This document shows, piece by piece, positions 28,558 to 37,095 of a stretch of DNA of 42,199 bases (positions are counted from its first letter, which is position 1; every line of letters starts with the position of its first letter). The stretch comes from Elusimicrobiota bacterium (GTDB lineage Bacteria; Elusimicrobiota; Elusimicrobia; Elusimicrobiales; UBA9959). A program made the position numbers and the translations under genes. Under the pieces are notes generated by a model. The model ran no database searches. It was given only the letters and a program-made list of their open reading frames with translations, and was not told the origin of the DNA. The DNA lies in assembly GCA_019135865.1 (NCBI GenBank), contig JAGVVD010000027.1, positions 1 through 42,199 of the forward strand, given 5' to 3'.

Positions 28558-30930
28558 TCAGATCTTGACGCCTATACGCCTGGCTTCCGCCATGTAGAGC
28601 GCGTAATTGCCCTGGTCCTGCCGGCCACGCTCGTTCTCTACGAGGGCGGTCATGAACTCGCGCGGGTAATTGGCCTTGAGCCAGGCCTGGCGGTAGGCCA
28701 GCAGCGCCTGCGGGACCGCGTGCGCCTTGCAGACGGCGTGGCCGGCCGCGCGGGACAGGACGTCGAAGATGGCGCCGGCTTCCCTGGGGCCGAGCTTCTT
28801 CTTTTTAGCGCCGGCGATGAATTCCTTGCGCAGTTTTTCCGGGGCCTCCCCGGCGCCCCCGGCGAGCGCGCGGCGCAGTCCGGCGGCGCGCGCCGGTGCG
28901 AAGCCGCCGACGAGTTCCGCCGCAGCCATGAGCTGCTCCTGGTAGACGAGCGTCCCCCTGGTATCCTTAAGGACCGGCTCCAGCGCGGCATGCGGCGCGG
29001 GGGCGCCTTTCCCCGCTTTCGCGGCGATGAAGGCGTCCAGCAGGCCGGCCTGCATGGGGCCGGGGCGGTAGAGCGCGATGAGCGCGGCCAGGTCCTCGAG
29101 GCGCGACGGCTGCAGCTGCACCAGGTATTTCTTGATGCCCTCGGTCTCCAGGCCGTGGACGCCGGTGGTGACGCCGTTCGCGATCAGCGTCCAGGTCTTG
29201 AGGTCGTCCTCCGCTATGGCGTCCAGGCCGAAGCCGCGCGTCTTTATCCGCTCGAGCGCGGCCTGCTGCGCGTCCAGCGCGCGCTGGCCGGCCAGGTCGA
29301 ACTGCATGAAGCCCAGCCGCGCCAGATCGCGCTTGCCGTACTGCGCGGCCAGCCCGCCGCGGCGGCCGGCGTTGGAGAGCGGCATGAAGCCCGCGGCCGG
29401 TCCGGGCGCGATCACCACGCCGGCATTGTCGGCGCCCGAGCCGTTCTTTATCCCGCAGAGCCGGTCGGTGAAGTCGGCCAGCTTCTCCACGGCGGGGTCG
29501 GCCAGCAGGTGCTTCACCTCGACGAGGTCCGATACCTCGCCGCGGTGGTTGAACGGGATCGCGGAGACCAGCCGCTCGACGGCGGCGCGGTCGACGCCCA
29601 GGGCTATGCCCAGGTCGCGGGCCAGGTTGCGCGGCTGCTTGACGCTGAAATAGCCCGCGGCCGCGACGGCGTCGCCGCCGTGCTTTTTGGCCAGCAGCTC
29701 CAGGAACTTGCCGCGGCGGGTCTCCTGCACCTCGACGGTCAGCGGGGGGAAAGGCGAGCGCGGGGCGTCCAGGAAACGTTCGAAGCTGAGCCCGTACTTC
29801 AGCGGGTCGACGGCGGTCAGGCCCAGCGCGAAATTTATCAGCGAGCCGGCGGCCGCGCCGCGGCCGGGGCCGGTCAGCACGCCCTCGGACCGCGCGCGGC
29901 GCGCGGCGTCGGCCAGTATCAGGAAATACTCCTCCAGCCCCGCGGCCTTGACGGCCTTGAGTTCGCGGTCCAGCCGCTTCTTCTGTTCGGCGGTCGGCTT
30001 GCCCAGGCCCTTGAGGCAGAGTTCCTTCAATTTCGCCGGCGACTTGAAAGGCGGCGTCAGCGGTTCTCCCTCCGGCAGCTTCACGCCGCACTTGGCCGCT
30101 ATGGCCAGCGTGTTCTTGAGCGCCTCGGGCGTGTGCGAGAAGAGTTTGGCCATCTGCTCCGGCGACTTGAAATAATATTCGCGGCCGCTGAAGCGGAAGC
30201 GGTCCGTCGCGCCGACGAGCGAGCGGGTATTGAGGCAGAGCTTCACGTCGTGCGTCTCCCAGTCGGCGGCCTTCCAGTAATGGCAGTCGTTGGTCGCCAC
30301 GACGGGCAGCCCGGTCTTTTTGGCCGTCGCCAGCAGGCCCTTCATCGCCTCGGCCTGCTCCTTCATCCCGTTGTCCATCAGTTCGATATAGAAGTCGCCC
30401 TTGCCGAAGATGCCGGCCAGCCGCCGCGCCGCGCCGGCGGCCCCGACGAGGTCGCCGCCCTGGCAGGCGCGGGCGACGGGGCCCGCTATGCAGCCCGACA
30501 GGCAGATCAGCCCCCTGGCGTGCTTCTCCAGCATCTCCAGGTCCACCTTGGGCCCGTGATTGAACCCCTCCAGGTAGCTGCGGGAAACGATGCGGCAGAG
30601 ATTGGCGTACCCATCGGCGTTCTTCGCCAGCAGCACCAGGTGGTTGGCGCCCTTGTGCGAGCCCTCGCTCTTGTCGGTCACCGGCGTGCGCTGCACGTAG
30701 ACCTCGCAGCCGATGATGGGCTTGATGCCCAGCTCGCGCGCGGTGAAATAGAACTCGGCGGCGCCGTACATGTTGCCGTGGTCGGTGACGGCCATGGCGG
30801 GGTTCTTCTGCTCCGCCAGCCAGCGCATGAACTCCGACGGCCGGCCGTGGCAGTCGGTGAAGCGCAGCATGCCGTCGAAAAGCGAATACTCGGAGTGATT
30901 GTGCAGGTGTATGAAAGCGGCTTTAGCCAT
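28558..30930 (-). CDS. DnaE-like PHP protein with substituted polymerase active site
   Basis: A 790-residue paralogue of the replicative polymerase alpha subunit, against about 1,160 for full DnaE. The PHP domain looks active: HLHNHSEYSLFDG (His8, His10), AVTDHGNMYG, IIGCEVYV, CLSGCIAG and VATNDCHYW. The polymerase core is recognisable (GPGRGAAAGSLINFALGLTAVDPL, ALYRPGPMQ, TLVYQEQLM), but the two catalytic aspartates of the PDxDxDF motif are Thr398 and Glu400 (FPPLTVEVQETRR). The third, Asp545, remains. The beta-binding, OB and tau-binding regions are absent. The ATG at 30930 follows AAGGGGGC. A PHP nuclease or scaffold that no longer polymerises is inferred; it is neither the replicase nor typical DnaE2/ImuC. 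Confidence 0.83.
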   Translation of the reverse strand: MAKAAFIHLHNHSEYSLFDGMLRFTDCHGRPSEFMRWLAEQKNPAMAVTDHGNMYGAAEFYFTARELGIKPIIGCEVYVQRTPVTDKSEGSHKGANHLVLLAKNADGYANLCRIVSRSYLEGFNHGPKVDLEMLEKHARGLICLSGCIAGPVARACQGGDLVGAAGAARRLAGIFGKGDFYIELMDNGMKEQAEAMKGLLATAKKTGLPVVATNDCHYWKAADWETHDVKLCLNTRSLVGATDRFRFSGREYYFKSPEQMAKLFSHTPEALKNTLAIAAKCGVKLPEGEPLTPPFKSPAKLKELCLKGLGKPTAEQKKRLDRELKAVKAAGLEEYFLILADAARRARSEGVLTGPGRGAAAGSLINFALGLTAVDPLKYGLSFERFLDAPRSPFPPLTVEVQETRRGKFLELLAKKHGGDAVAAAGYFSVKQPRNLARDLGIALGVDRAAVERLVSAIPFNHRGEVSDLVEVKHLLADPAVEKLADFTDRLCGIKNGSGADNAGVVIAPGPAAGFMPLSNAGRRGGLAAQYGKRDLARLGFMQFDLAGQRALDAQQAALERIKTRGFGLDAIAEDDLKTWTLIANGVTTGVHGLETEGIKKYLVQLQPSRLEDLAALIALYRPGPMQAGLLDAFIAAKAGKGAPAPHAALEPVLKDTRGTLVYQEQLMAAAELVGGFAPARAAGLRRALAGGAGEAPEKLRKEFIAGAKKKKLGPREAGAIFDVLSRAAGHAVCKAHAVPQALLAYRQAWLKANYPREFMTALVENERGRQDQGNYALYMAEARRIGVKI

Positions 30931-30991
30931 ATAGCCCCCTTGGCGCACGGTTAATTTACCATTTTTACGGACCCGGCCGCCGCCCGGCCCG

Positions 30992-31002
30992 TTTTGTATA
31001 AT
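30992..31002 (+). promoter_or_regulatory. Leaderless promoter of the second envelope operon
   Basis: GTTTTGTATAAT with TATAAT at 30997-31002, ending 8 nt before the GTG start at 31011. Confidence 0.5.
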
Positions 31003-31010
31003 GGCTTACT

Positions 31011-32468
31011 GTGATAAGACGCTATCTCTGCGCGGCGCTGCTGGCGGCCGCCGCCCCCGCGGCCGCGGCGCCGTCCTTCACCCTCCAGGACGGGGTCAGG
31101 CTCTCTTCCGCCGTCGTGCACGCGGTGACGCCGATGAGCGGCGGCTTCCGCATGTATTTTTCCACCGCCGCGCATTACGGCGTCTTCAGCGCCAGTTCCA
31201 CCGACGGGCTCGCCTGGACGGTGGAGCCGGACCTGCGGCTTTCCACCGGCGCCGGGGCCTATAACTTCGACGCGGGCTCGATAACCGCGCTGGGCGTATA
31301 TACCGACGACTCGCTGGCCGGCGGCCCCTGGCGCGCCTACTACGTGGGCGTCAGCACCAACGGCCACGCGCTGCTGAGCGCGTTCTCGGCGGACGGCCTG
31401 ACCTGGGACCCCGATCCGGACTTCGCCGTGTCCTTCCCGGCCGCGGCGCGCCTCTACGACGTCAAACCCTATTTCGCCGGCGCGGACAAGGTCCAGCTCT
31501 ACTATGTGCGCGACGGCGGCCCGCCGCACGACGCCTCCGCGCGCCGGGTCTACCTGGCGCGGAGTTCCGACGGCGGCGACACTTTCGCCGGCGAGACGCT
31601 GGCCCTGGAGACCACCGGCGCCTGGCGCGTGGCCGTCTCCACGCTGACCAGCGGGACCGTGCGGCTCTACGCCGCCGCCCCGGCCGTCGACGGTTCGACG
31701 GTCGCGCGCGTGCTGGCCGCCGACAGCCCGACGGGGCTGTCCTTCCCGTCGGCCCCGGTCCTGGTCTTCTCGACGGCCGCCGCGCGCAACGAGATCGAGG
31801 CCTTCGACGTGGCCAGGTCCACCGACGGCTTCCGCTGGCGCCTCTATTTCACCTCCCGGCTGGACCAGGCGGCGACCTCCTACGCTTACAGCGCGCTGAC
31901 CGCCTCGCCGGAGGTCCGTTCCGTGTCGCCGGCCGCGGTCTTCGACAACGACGCCGCGGTCCCGTTCACGGTGACGGGCGAGATCTTCGACCCGGCCCTC
32001 GCGGTCTTCACCTTCACCGGCCCCGCCGCGCTGACGATAAATTCCGTCGTCCGGGTCTCGGACATGGAACTGACGGTCAACGCCACGCCCACCGGCGCGC
32101 CGCTGGGCAAGTACACGGCCACGGCGGTCAATCCCGACGGCCGCCAGGGCGCGCTGGCCGACGCGCTGACCGTGGACTACCGTCCCGGCTATGTCGGCCT
32201 GACCGACAATCTCTTCCGCCCGCTTTCCGGCGGCCGCGCGCGTGTGGACGTCACCATCTTCACCCCCGGCGTGGTCAGGGCCGACGTCTACACGATAAAC
32301 GGCGGGCTGGTCAAAAAACTTTACGACGCGCCCGCCGGCGCCGGCACCACCACCTTCTTCTGGAACGGCTCCACCGACGGCGGCAATACCGCCGCCAGCG
32401 GGCTGTACCTGCTCCACGTAACGGGCCCCAAGCTCAAGGAGACCACCAAGGTGGTGCTGCTCAAATGA
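31011..32468 (+). CDS. Secreted beta-propeller-like protein with FlgD-like C-terminus
   Basis: A 485-residue exported protein with a GTG start and signal peptide (MIRRYLCAALLAAAAPAAAA). Residues ~25-290 hold sialidase/glycosidase-type propeller motifs (FSASSTDGLAWTVEPD, LLSAFSADGLTWDPDPD, YLARSSDGGDTFAGE, DVARSTDGFRWRLYF), the Asp-box-like SxDGxxW. An IPT/TIG-like domain follows (VRSVSPAAVFDNDAAVPFTVTGEIF). The end is a FlgD-like domain (VRADVYTINGGLVKKLY, WNGSTDGGNTAASGLYLLHV, TKVVLLK). Enzyme activity is not shown; it may bind surface polysaccharide. It overlaps the PorV-like gene by ATGA, mirroring the pair at 10764/12103. Confidence 0.75.
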   Translation: MIRRYLCAALLAAAAPAAAAPSFTLQDGVRLSSAVVHAVTPMSGGFRMYFSTAAHYGVFSASSTDGLAWTVEPDLRLSTGAGAYNFDAGSITALGVYTDDSLAGGPWRAYYVGVSTNGHALLSAFSADGLTWDPDPDFAVSFPAAARLYDVKPYFAGADKVQLYYVRDGGPPHDASARRVYLARSSDGGDTFAGETLALETTGAWRVAVSTLTSGTVRLYAAAPAVDGSTVARVLAADSPTGLSFPSAPVLVFSTAAARNEIEAFDVARSTDGFRWRLYFTSRLDQAATSYAYSALTASPEVRSVSPAAVFDNDAAVPFTVTGEIFDPALAVFTFTGPAALTINSVVRVSDMELTVNATPTGAPLGKYTATAVNPDGRQGALADALTVDYRPGYVGLTDNLFRPLSGGRARVDVTIFTPGVVRADVYTINGGLVKKLYDAPAGAGTTTFFWNGSTDGGNTAASGLYLLHVTGPKLKETTKVVLLK

Positions 32469-33406
32469 GGAGAACCGCCGCCCCGCTGCTCCTGGCGCTC
32501 GCCTGCGCCGCCGGTCCCGCGGCCGCGGAGCCCGGCCGCACGGCCGCGCCTTTCCTCAACGCGGCCCTCGGCGCGCGCTCGGCGGCCATGGGCCAGGCCT
32601 TCACGGCCGTCGCCGGCGGCGGGGAGAGCCTCAACTATAATCCCGGCGCGCTGGCCTTCGAGGAGCGGGTCTCCGTCTCGGCCAGCTACCTGCGCGGTTT
32701 CGGCGAGGTCTCGCACGGCTTCGCAGCCGTCCCGCTGCCGCTGGGCGCCTTCGTCCTCACGCCCGGCCTCATGTATTTCGACGCGGGCAATATGTACCTC
32801 AATCTCTCCAGCGGCTTCAAGGGCGACGTGGACGCGGAGAAGGACCGCGCCCTCTACGCTTCGGCCGCCTGGCGGCCCAGCGGCCGGCTGGGCCTGGGCG
32901 CGACGCTCAAGCACGTGCGCGTGGAGCTGGCCGAGACCGCCTCGGCCTCGGAACTGCTCTACGACGCGGGCCTCCTGTTCAGGGCCGGCCGGGGCCTCAG
33001 TTTCGGCGCGGCCGTGCTGAACTCCGGCGGCGAGTTCACCTTCGAGAACGACGGCGACCCGGCCCCCAGGGTCGGCCGCCTGGGCGCCGCCTGGCGCGTG
33101 GAGTTCACCCCGCCCAACCTGCTGGACAAGGACGCCGACCTGGTCTATTTCGCCACGCTGCTCACGGCCGACTTGGTCAAGCCGCGCGAGGAGGACTCCT
33201 ATTACCAGGCCGGCCTGGAACTGGACATGGACATGGCCGTCGGGCTGATGATGAGGGTGCGCTTCGGCTATCTTTTCGACAGGCCCGCCGAGGGCCTGGT
33301 CTTCGGTCTCGGCTTCGGCGACGGCGGCTGGTCGCTGGACCTCTCCTTCGACACCGGCAAGGAGATGAACGCCCGCCAGCAGGCCACGCTGGGCTACCGT
33401 TTCTAA
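32465..33406 (+). CDS. PorV/PorQ-type outer-membrane protein
   Basis: A 313-residue protein. After a signal peptide (LALACAAGPAAAEP) it has the family's hallmark FLNAALGARSAAMGQAFTAVAGGGESLNYNPGALAF and then barrel strands ending GYRF with the C-terminal Phe typical of outer-membrane proteins. Unlike the paralogue at 12103 it has no TPR tail. It is coupled to the upstream secreted-protein gene by a 4-bp overlap. The cyclase frame opens directly after its stop. Confidence 0.8.
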   Translation: MRRTAAPLLLALACAAGPAAAEPGRTAAPFLNAALGARSAAMGQAFTAVAGGGESLNYNPGALAFEERVSVSASYLRGFGEVSHGFAAVPLPLGAFVLTPGLMYFDAGNMYLNLSSGFKGDVDAEKDRALYASAAWRPSGRLGLGATLKHVRVELAETASASELLYDAGLLFRAGRGLSFGAAVLNSGGEFTFENDGDPAPRVGRLGAAWRVEFTPPNLLDKDADLVYFATLLTADLVKPREEDSYYQAGLELDMDMAVGLMMRVRFGYLFDRPAEGLVFGLGFGDGGWSLDLSFDTGKEMNARQQATLGYRF

Positions 33407-33418
33407 GGAGTCTTTACG

Positions 33419-35176
33419 ATCATATTCCTGAAGAAAATCATCTCCCTTGTCCTGAGCCCCGTCGGGTGGATCTTCCGCAAGATAGCGCCGCTGCACCTGG
33501 GGCTTTACTTCCTCTTCGGCCTGATGGTCTTTTTCGGCGGCACCACCGCGTCCTTCTTCGAGAAATATTCCCTGATCGACGTCGACCTGCTCAAGACCGA
33601 ATGGGCGCGCGTCGCGGGCGCGCGGGAGCGCGGGGAGAAGTTCGAACTCTCGCAGAAAGAGCTGATGCGCATCTTCCGCCCCATCAAGGTGGAGAAGAAG
33701 AAGCAGCTGCGCTACGAGAAGGGCGAATGGAAGGAGCGGGAGGTTTACGAGAACAGAGGCACCGGCGCCGGGTTCTACTTCCTGTTCATCCTCGCCTGGC
33801 TCTGGCCGCTCTACCGCCGCCATTTCGGCAAGCTGCGGCCGCTCCAGTCCGCGGTGGAGAAGCGGATAGTGAACCTGCCTATCGTCCTTTTCGGCCTGAG
33901 CTGGGCCGTCTCCCTCCAGCGCTACTTCATGAGCGTCGCGTCGTACACGGAGAGCTACGGCCCGGTGCCCGACAAGATGAAACTGGTCTTCGCCGTCTCG
34001 TCGCTGCTGATGGGCGCCTTCGTCAGCTATCTCAACCTGGAAGTGACCGGCGCCTATATCCGGCGCTATATAGCGCGGCCTTTTTTCCTCGAGACCGACC
34101 CGCACGGCCTCAAGCACGGCTTCGCCGTCGGCCTGTCTCTGCGCTACGCGCTCATGCTGTTCTCGCTGGCCGCGGTGCCGCTGGCCCTCTGCGTCTATAT
34201 CCCCGCCTACGCCAATGTCGACATCTTCATGGACCTGCTCAGGACCGCCCGCGCGTCCGGCAAGGCCCCCGTATTCGGTTACGACACCATACGCGCCCTG
34301 GCCCCGCTGTTCGTCATGGGCGTCCTGGTCGCACTGATGCTGCTGTTCCAGGCCGTCTCGCTGCTGTTCTACCGCTGGAACGTGCAGGTCCCGCTCAGCG
34401 CGCTGGTGCGGCGCATGAAGGCCGTCGCCGCCGGCGACTTCGACTGCAAGACCTCGGTCTTCTACGCCGACGAGCTGGGCCAGCTCAAGGGTCATTTCAA
34501 CCTGATGCTCGACGGGCTGGTGGAACGCGACCACATCAAGGACACCTTCGGCCGCTACGTCTCCATCGAGATAGCCGAGAAGATCATGAAGAGCGGCAAG
34601 GTCAACCTGGCCGGCGAGGAGATCCAGGCCACGGTGCTGTTCTCCGACATACGCGACTTCACGCCGCTGAGCGAGAAGCTGCCGCCGGCCGAGCTCATCA
34701 GGTTCCTCAACGAGTATTTCTCGCACATCACCGCGCCCATCATGGCCAACCGCGGCGTCATTAATAAGTTCATCGGCGACGCCGTCATGGCCGTGTTCTC
34801 GCCCGTCTTCGGCGTGGAGGACCACCGCGCGGCCGCGGTCCGGGCGGCGCTGGGCATGCGGGAGGCGCTGGAGCGCTTCAACGCGGGGGGGAAATACCCG
34901 CGGGTGGAGTTCGGCGTCGGCCTGCACAGCGGGGGACTGGTGGCCGGCAATGTCGGCACCGAGGCGCGCCTGGAGTACACCGTACTCGGCGACACGGTCA
35001 ACGTCGCCTCGCGCATCGAGAGCCAGACCCGCCGCTCCGGCGCGCAGATCCTGCTCAGCGAGGCCGTCCTGGCCGGCGTCCGGCCGGAGGACTTCCCCGG
35101 CGCGACCTTCATCAAAGGGCAGCCCGTCCTGATGAAGGGCAAATCCGAGCCGATGACCCTCTACAGTATCGGATAG
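33419..35176 (+). CDS. Membrane adenylate/guanylate cyclase (class III) with non-standard start
   Basis: A ~585-residue class III nucleotide cyclase. About six membrane segments come first, then a HAMP-like linker (VPLSALVRRMKAVAAGDFD...ELGQLKGHFNLML), then the catalytic domain: ATVLFSDIRDFTPLSEKL (metal Asp), NKFIGDAVMAVFSP, and EYTVLGDTVNVASRIES with the Asp and Asn/Arg of the active site. The Lys and Asp at the base-recognition positions favour ATP. The first ATG (33524) would cut through the first membrane helix. The frame is open back to the preceding stop and encodes IIFLKKIISLVLSPVGWIF, with AAGGAG 8 nt before an ATC codon at 33419. An unusual start (ATC, ATA or CTG at 33428) is therefore likely. 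It is the last gene of the unit with the PorV-like gene. Confidence 0.8.
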   Translation: MIFLKKIISLVLSPVGWIFRKIAPLHLGLYFLFGLMVFFGGTTASFFEKYSLIDVDLLKTEWARVAGARERGEKFELSQKELMRIFRPIKVEKKKQLRYEKGEWKEREVYENRGTGAGFYFLFILAWLWPLYRRHFGKLRPLQSAVEKRIVNLPIVLFGLSWAVSLQRYFMSVASYTESYGPVPDKMKLVFAVSSLLMGAFVSYLNLEVTGAYIRRYIARPFFLETDPHGLKHGFAVGLSLRYALMLFSLAAVPLALCVYIPAYANVDIFMDLLRTARASGKAPVFGYDTIRALAPLFVMGVLVALMLLFQAVSLLFYRWNVQVPLSALVRRMKAVAAGDFDCKTSVFYADELGQLKGHFNLMLDGLVERDHIKDTFGRYVSIEIAEKIMKSGKVNLAGEEIQATVLFSDIRDFTPLSEKLPPAELIRFLNEYFSHITAPIMANRGVINKFIGDAVMAVFSPVFGVEDHRAAAVRAALGMREALERFNAGGKYPRVEFGVGLHSGGLVAGNVGTEARLEYTVLGDTVNVASRIESQTRRSGAQILLSEAVLAGVRPEDFPGATFIKGQPVLMKGKSEPMTLYSIG

Positions 35177-35281
35177 TTCCCTCTCGTCCCGCCGCTGTTG
35201 CCCCTATGGCCCGGTCCTCCCAGGGCCGATTTACCGCGCCGCCGGGCCCTTCCGGCCCATGGCCGGCCGCGCGCGCGGTGC

Positions 35282-35287
35282 TAAACT
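35282..35287 (+). promoter_or_regulatory. -10 element before the phospholipase-like gene
   Basis: TAAACT ending 6 nt before the ATG at 35294; no ribosome binding site in between. Confidence 0.45.
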
Positions 35288-35293
35288 ATCCAT

Positions 35294-36403
35294 ATGAAAA
35301 ACCATAAAGCCCTTTCGGTCGCCGCCATCCTGCTCTGCTCCGCGCCGGCCTTCGCTTATAATACCCCCGAGCATTCCGATTTCATGACCGGCGCCATAGG
35401 CGGCATCTGCGCTTCCGGGACCGATACGGCGCTCTGCGCCGAGCTGAGCGCCTACGGCGATTTCCTGCGCTTCGGCTCCGTGATGGAGGACAAGGCCGCC
35501 AAGGGCTTTAAGACCGTCTTCAACGGCGTGGAGTTCAGGGACGAGGAGCCGGAGCGTTACGGGCCCTGCAAGTCGAAGCTGCTCTATGGCTCACGGCACA
35601 TGTACTGCAACCACTATTTTTTCATCGAGAACTTCCTGGCGGGGCGTCCTTCGGCCGCCTGCGGTTCCAACCTGCTGGAGGCCACCACCCCGGAATGCGG
35701 CGGCAAGGGCGCGTTCCAGTGGGAGAGCGCCCGCGAGCGCGGCATGCGGCTCTGGGAGGAGAAGGTCGTCCCCAACTACCTTTCCGGTTCCGCCGACGGC
35801 AAGGCCCGCGCCTATTACTGGCTGGGCCGCGTCGCCCACCTGCTGGCCGACATGTCCGTGCCCGCGCACGTGACGCCGCATAAGATAAATTTCATGGAGT
35901 TCGAGCACCGCGCCTTCGAGTACGAGGCCGGCCGCGGCAAGGTCCCCGGCATAGCGGAAGAGGCGACGCCCGGCGACCTGGGCGGGCTTTTCGTGGAACT
36001 GGCCCGCCGCTCGCTGGAGATAGAGGCCTCCGTCCGGCTGGACGCCTGCCGCCGCGAGCCCGGCCTGGACGTCTGCGCCAGTGGCCGCGCCACGCCCACC
36101 AAGCCGCTCGAATCGCGCCTGCAGGTGATCAACGCCGTTTTCGTGGACGCCATCATGGCCGCCAAGCCCGACGCCCTCTCCAAGCCGGAGATGGTCGCCG
36201 AGCGCGATCTGGCGCGCGCCATGCTGACGGAGATAAAGCCGCTGACCGTCCTCTACACCGTCCGCCTGCTGGAACTCTTCGGCGTGCAGTCCGGCCTCAA
36301 GCCCGCCGCCATGGAGATGCCCGATTTCCTGCCCGGCGCCGCGGACCCGGCGGATCAGCCGCTCCTGCGGCTTATGCCCGACTTCGACGGCGCCGCCCGC
36401 TGA
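35294..36403 (+). CDS. Secreted zinc-dependent phospholipase C / S1-P1 nuclease-like protein
   Basis: A 369-residue exported protein (signal peptide MKNHKALSVAAILLCSAPAFA). Mature sequence begins YNTPEHSDFM. The zinc-binding layout of the phospholipase C/S1-P1 fold is visible: an N-terminal His, GSVMEDKA, HYFFIENF, YYWLGRVAHLLADMSVPAHVTPH, and FEHRAFE. The central HxxxDxxxPxH motif is diagnostic of the fold. Six or more Cys suggest disulphides. A lipase or nuclease acting outside the cytoplasm is inferred, substrate unknown. It is a monocistronic gene with a probable leaderless start. Confidence 0.75.
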   Translation: MKNHKALSVAAILLCSAPAFAYNTPEHSDFMTGAIGGICASGTDTALCAELSAYGDFLRFGSVMEDKAAKGFKTVFNGVEFRDEEPERYGPCKSKLLYGSRHMYCNHYFFIENFLAGRPSAACGSNLLEATTPECGGKGAFQWESARERGMRLWEEKVVPNYLSGSADGKARAYYWLGRVAHLLADMSVPAHVTPHKINFMEFEHRAFEYEAGRGKVPGIAEEATPGDLGGLFVELARRSLEIEASVRLDACRREPGLDVCASGRATPTKPLESRLQVINAVFVDAIMAAKPDALSKPEMVAERDLARAMLTEIKPLTVLYTVRLLELFGVQSGLKPAAMEMPDFLPGAADPADQPLLRLMPDFDGAAR

Positions 36404-36435
36404 ATGGGGCTCCTACGACGCCTTACGGAGGCCGC

Positions 36436-37029
36436 GTGCTGCAGTTCTTAGGTGCGCTGGCGGCCGCCGTGCCCGCCCTCCTGATGGCGCATAAGCTCTG
36501 GCGCGTCTGGGGCGATCCCCAGGCCGGCGATCACCCGGACTGGGTGCGCTCCGGCATCGCCATCTTCATAATGGAATTCATCGTCATCCATTCCGGCGTC
36601 TTTTTCGCGACGACCTTCGGGCCGCGCGCGGAGACGCCGGTGACGGTCATGCTGGGCCTCTGCGCTTTCTACCTGCTCTTCGCCGCCGTCATCGGCTTCG
36701 CTTTCAAGGTCCCGGGCCTGACCTCTTCTTTCATAATGCTCATGATAGGCCGCGCCGTTTTCGCCTCGCTGTTCATGACCGCCCACGACTTCAAACTACT
36801 GAAGGCGCATAGCGTCACGGGCTTCATACTTTATATGTTCTGCATCTTCCTGGGCCTGATGGTATTGCCCAAGCGCGGCATGAAGACGGAGATAGTCAGG
36901 CCGATGGTCGTCGGTTGCGGCACCGGCGCCTGGATAGAGCAGCCGCATACGGCCATAGGCGCCGCGGCCGTCTATTTCGCGCTGCTCGGCCTGGCCGAGC
37001 TCGCCGTCTTCACCTGGATAAAGATCTAG
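36436..37029 (+). CDS. Integral membrane protein, unknown function
   Basis: A 197-residue protein with five or six membrane segments (FLGALAAAVPALLMAHKLW, GIAIFIMEFIVIHSGVFFATTF, VMLGLCAFYLLFAAVIGFAF, FIMLMIGRAVFASLFM, VTGFILYMFCIFLGLMVL, AVYFALLGLAELAVFTW). The FIMEFIVIHSGVFF segment recalls DUF6498-type proteins such as that at 17986, but I cannot assign it. The GTG start follows CGGAGG. Confidence 0.6.
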   Translation: MLQFLGALAAAVPALLMAHKLWRVWGDPQAGDHPDWVRSGIAIFIMEFIVIHSGVFFATTFGPRAETPVTVMLGLCAFYLLFAAVIGFAFKVPGLTSSFIMLMIGRAVFASLFMTAHDFKLLKAHSVTGFILYMFCIFLGLMVLPKRGMKTEIVRPMVVGCGTGAWIEQPHTAIGAAAVYFALLGLAELAVFTWIKI

Positions 37030-37056
37030 CTCCCCGCTCAACCGCCTTCGGGGGCC

Positions 37057-37089
37057 CGACACCACGCTGTCGCCCCGATTATTTATAAT
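37057..37089 (+). promoter_or_regulatory. Leaderless promoter with conserved inverted repeat, copy 4
   Basis: CGACA, CCACGC, TGTCG (37057-37072), then exactly 10 nt, then TATAAT (37084-37089), then 6 nt and the ATG of the helicase-nuclease gene at 37096. Confidence 0.6.
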
Positions 37090-37095
37090 ACCTTT

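Noticed and set aside
32321-34927. 868-codon minus-strand frame
   Set aside because: It is antisense to the PorV-like and cyclase genes, with low-complexity, His/Gln-rich composition typical of shadow frames in GC-rich DNA.
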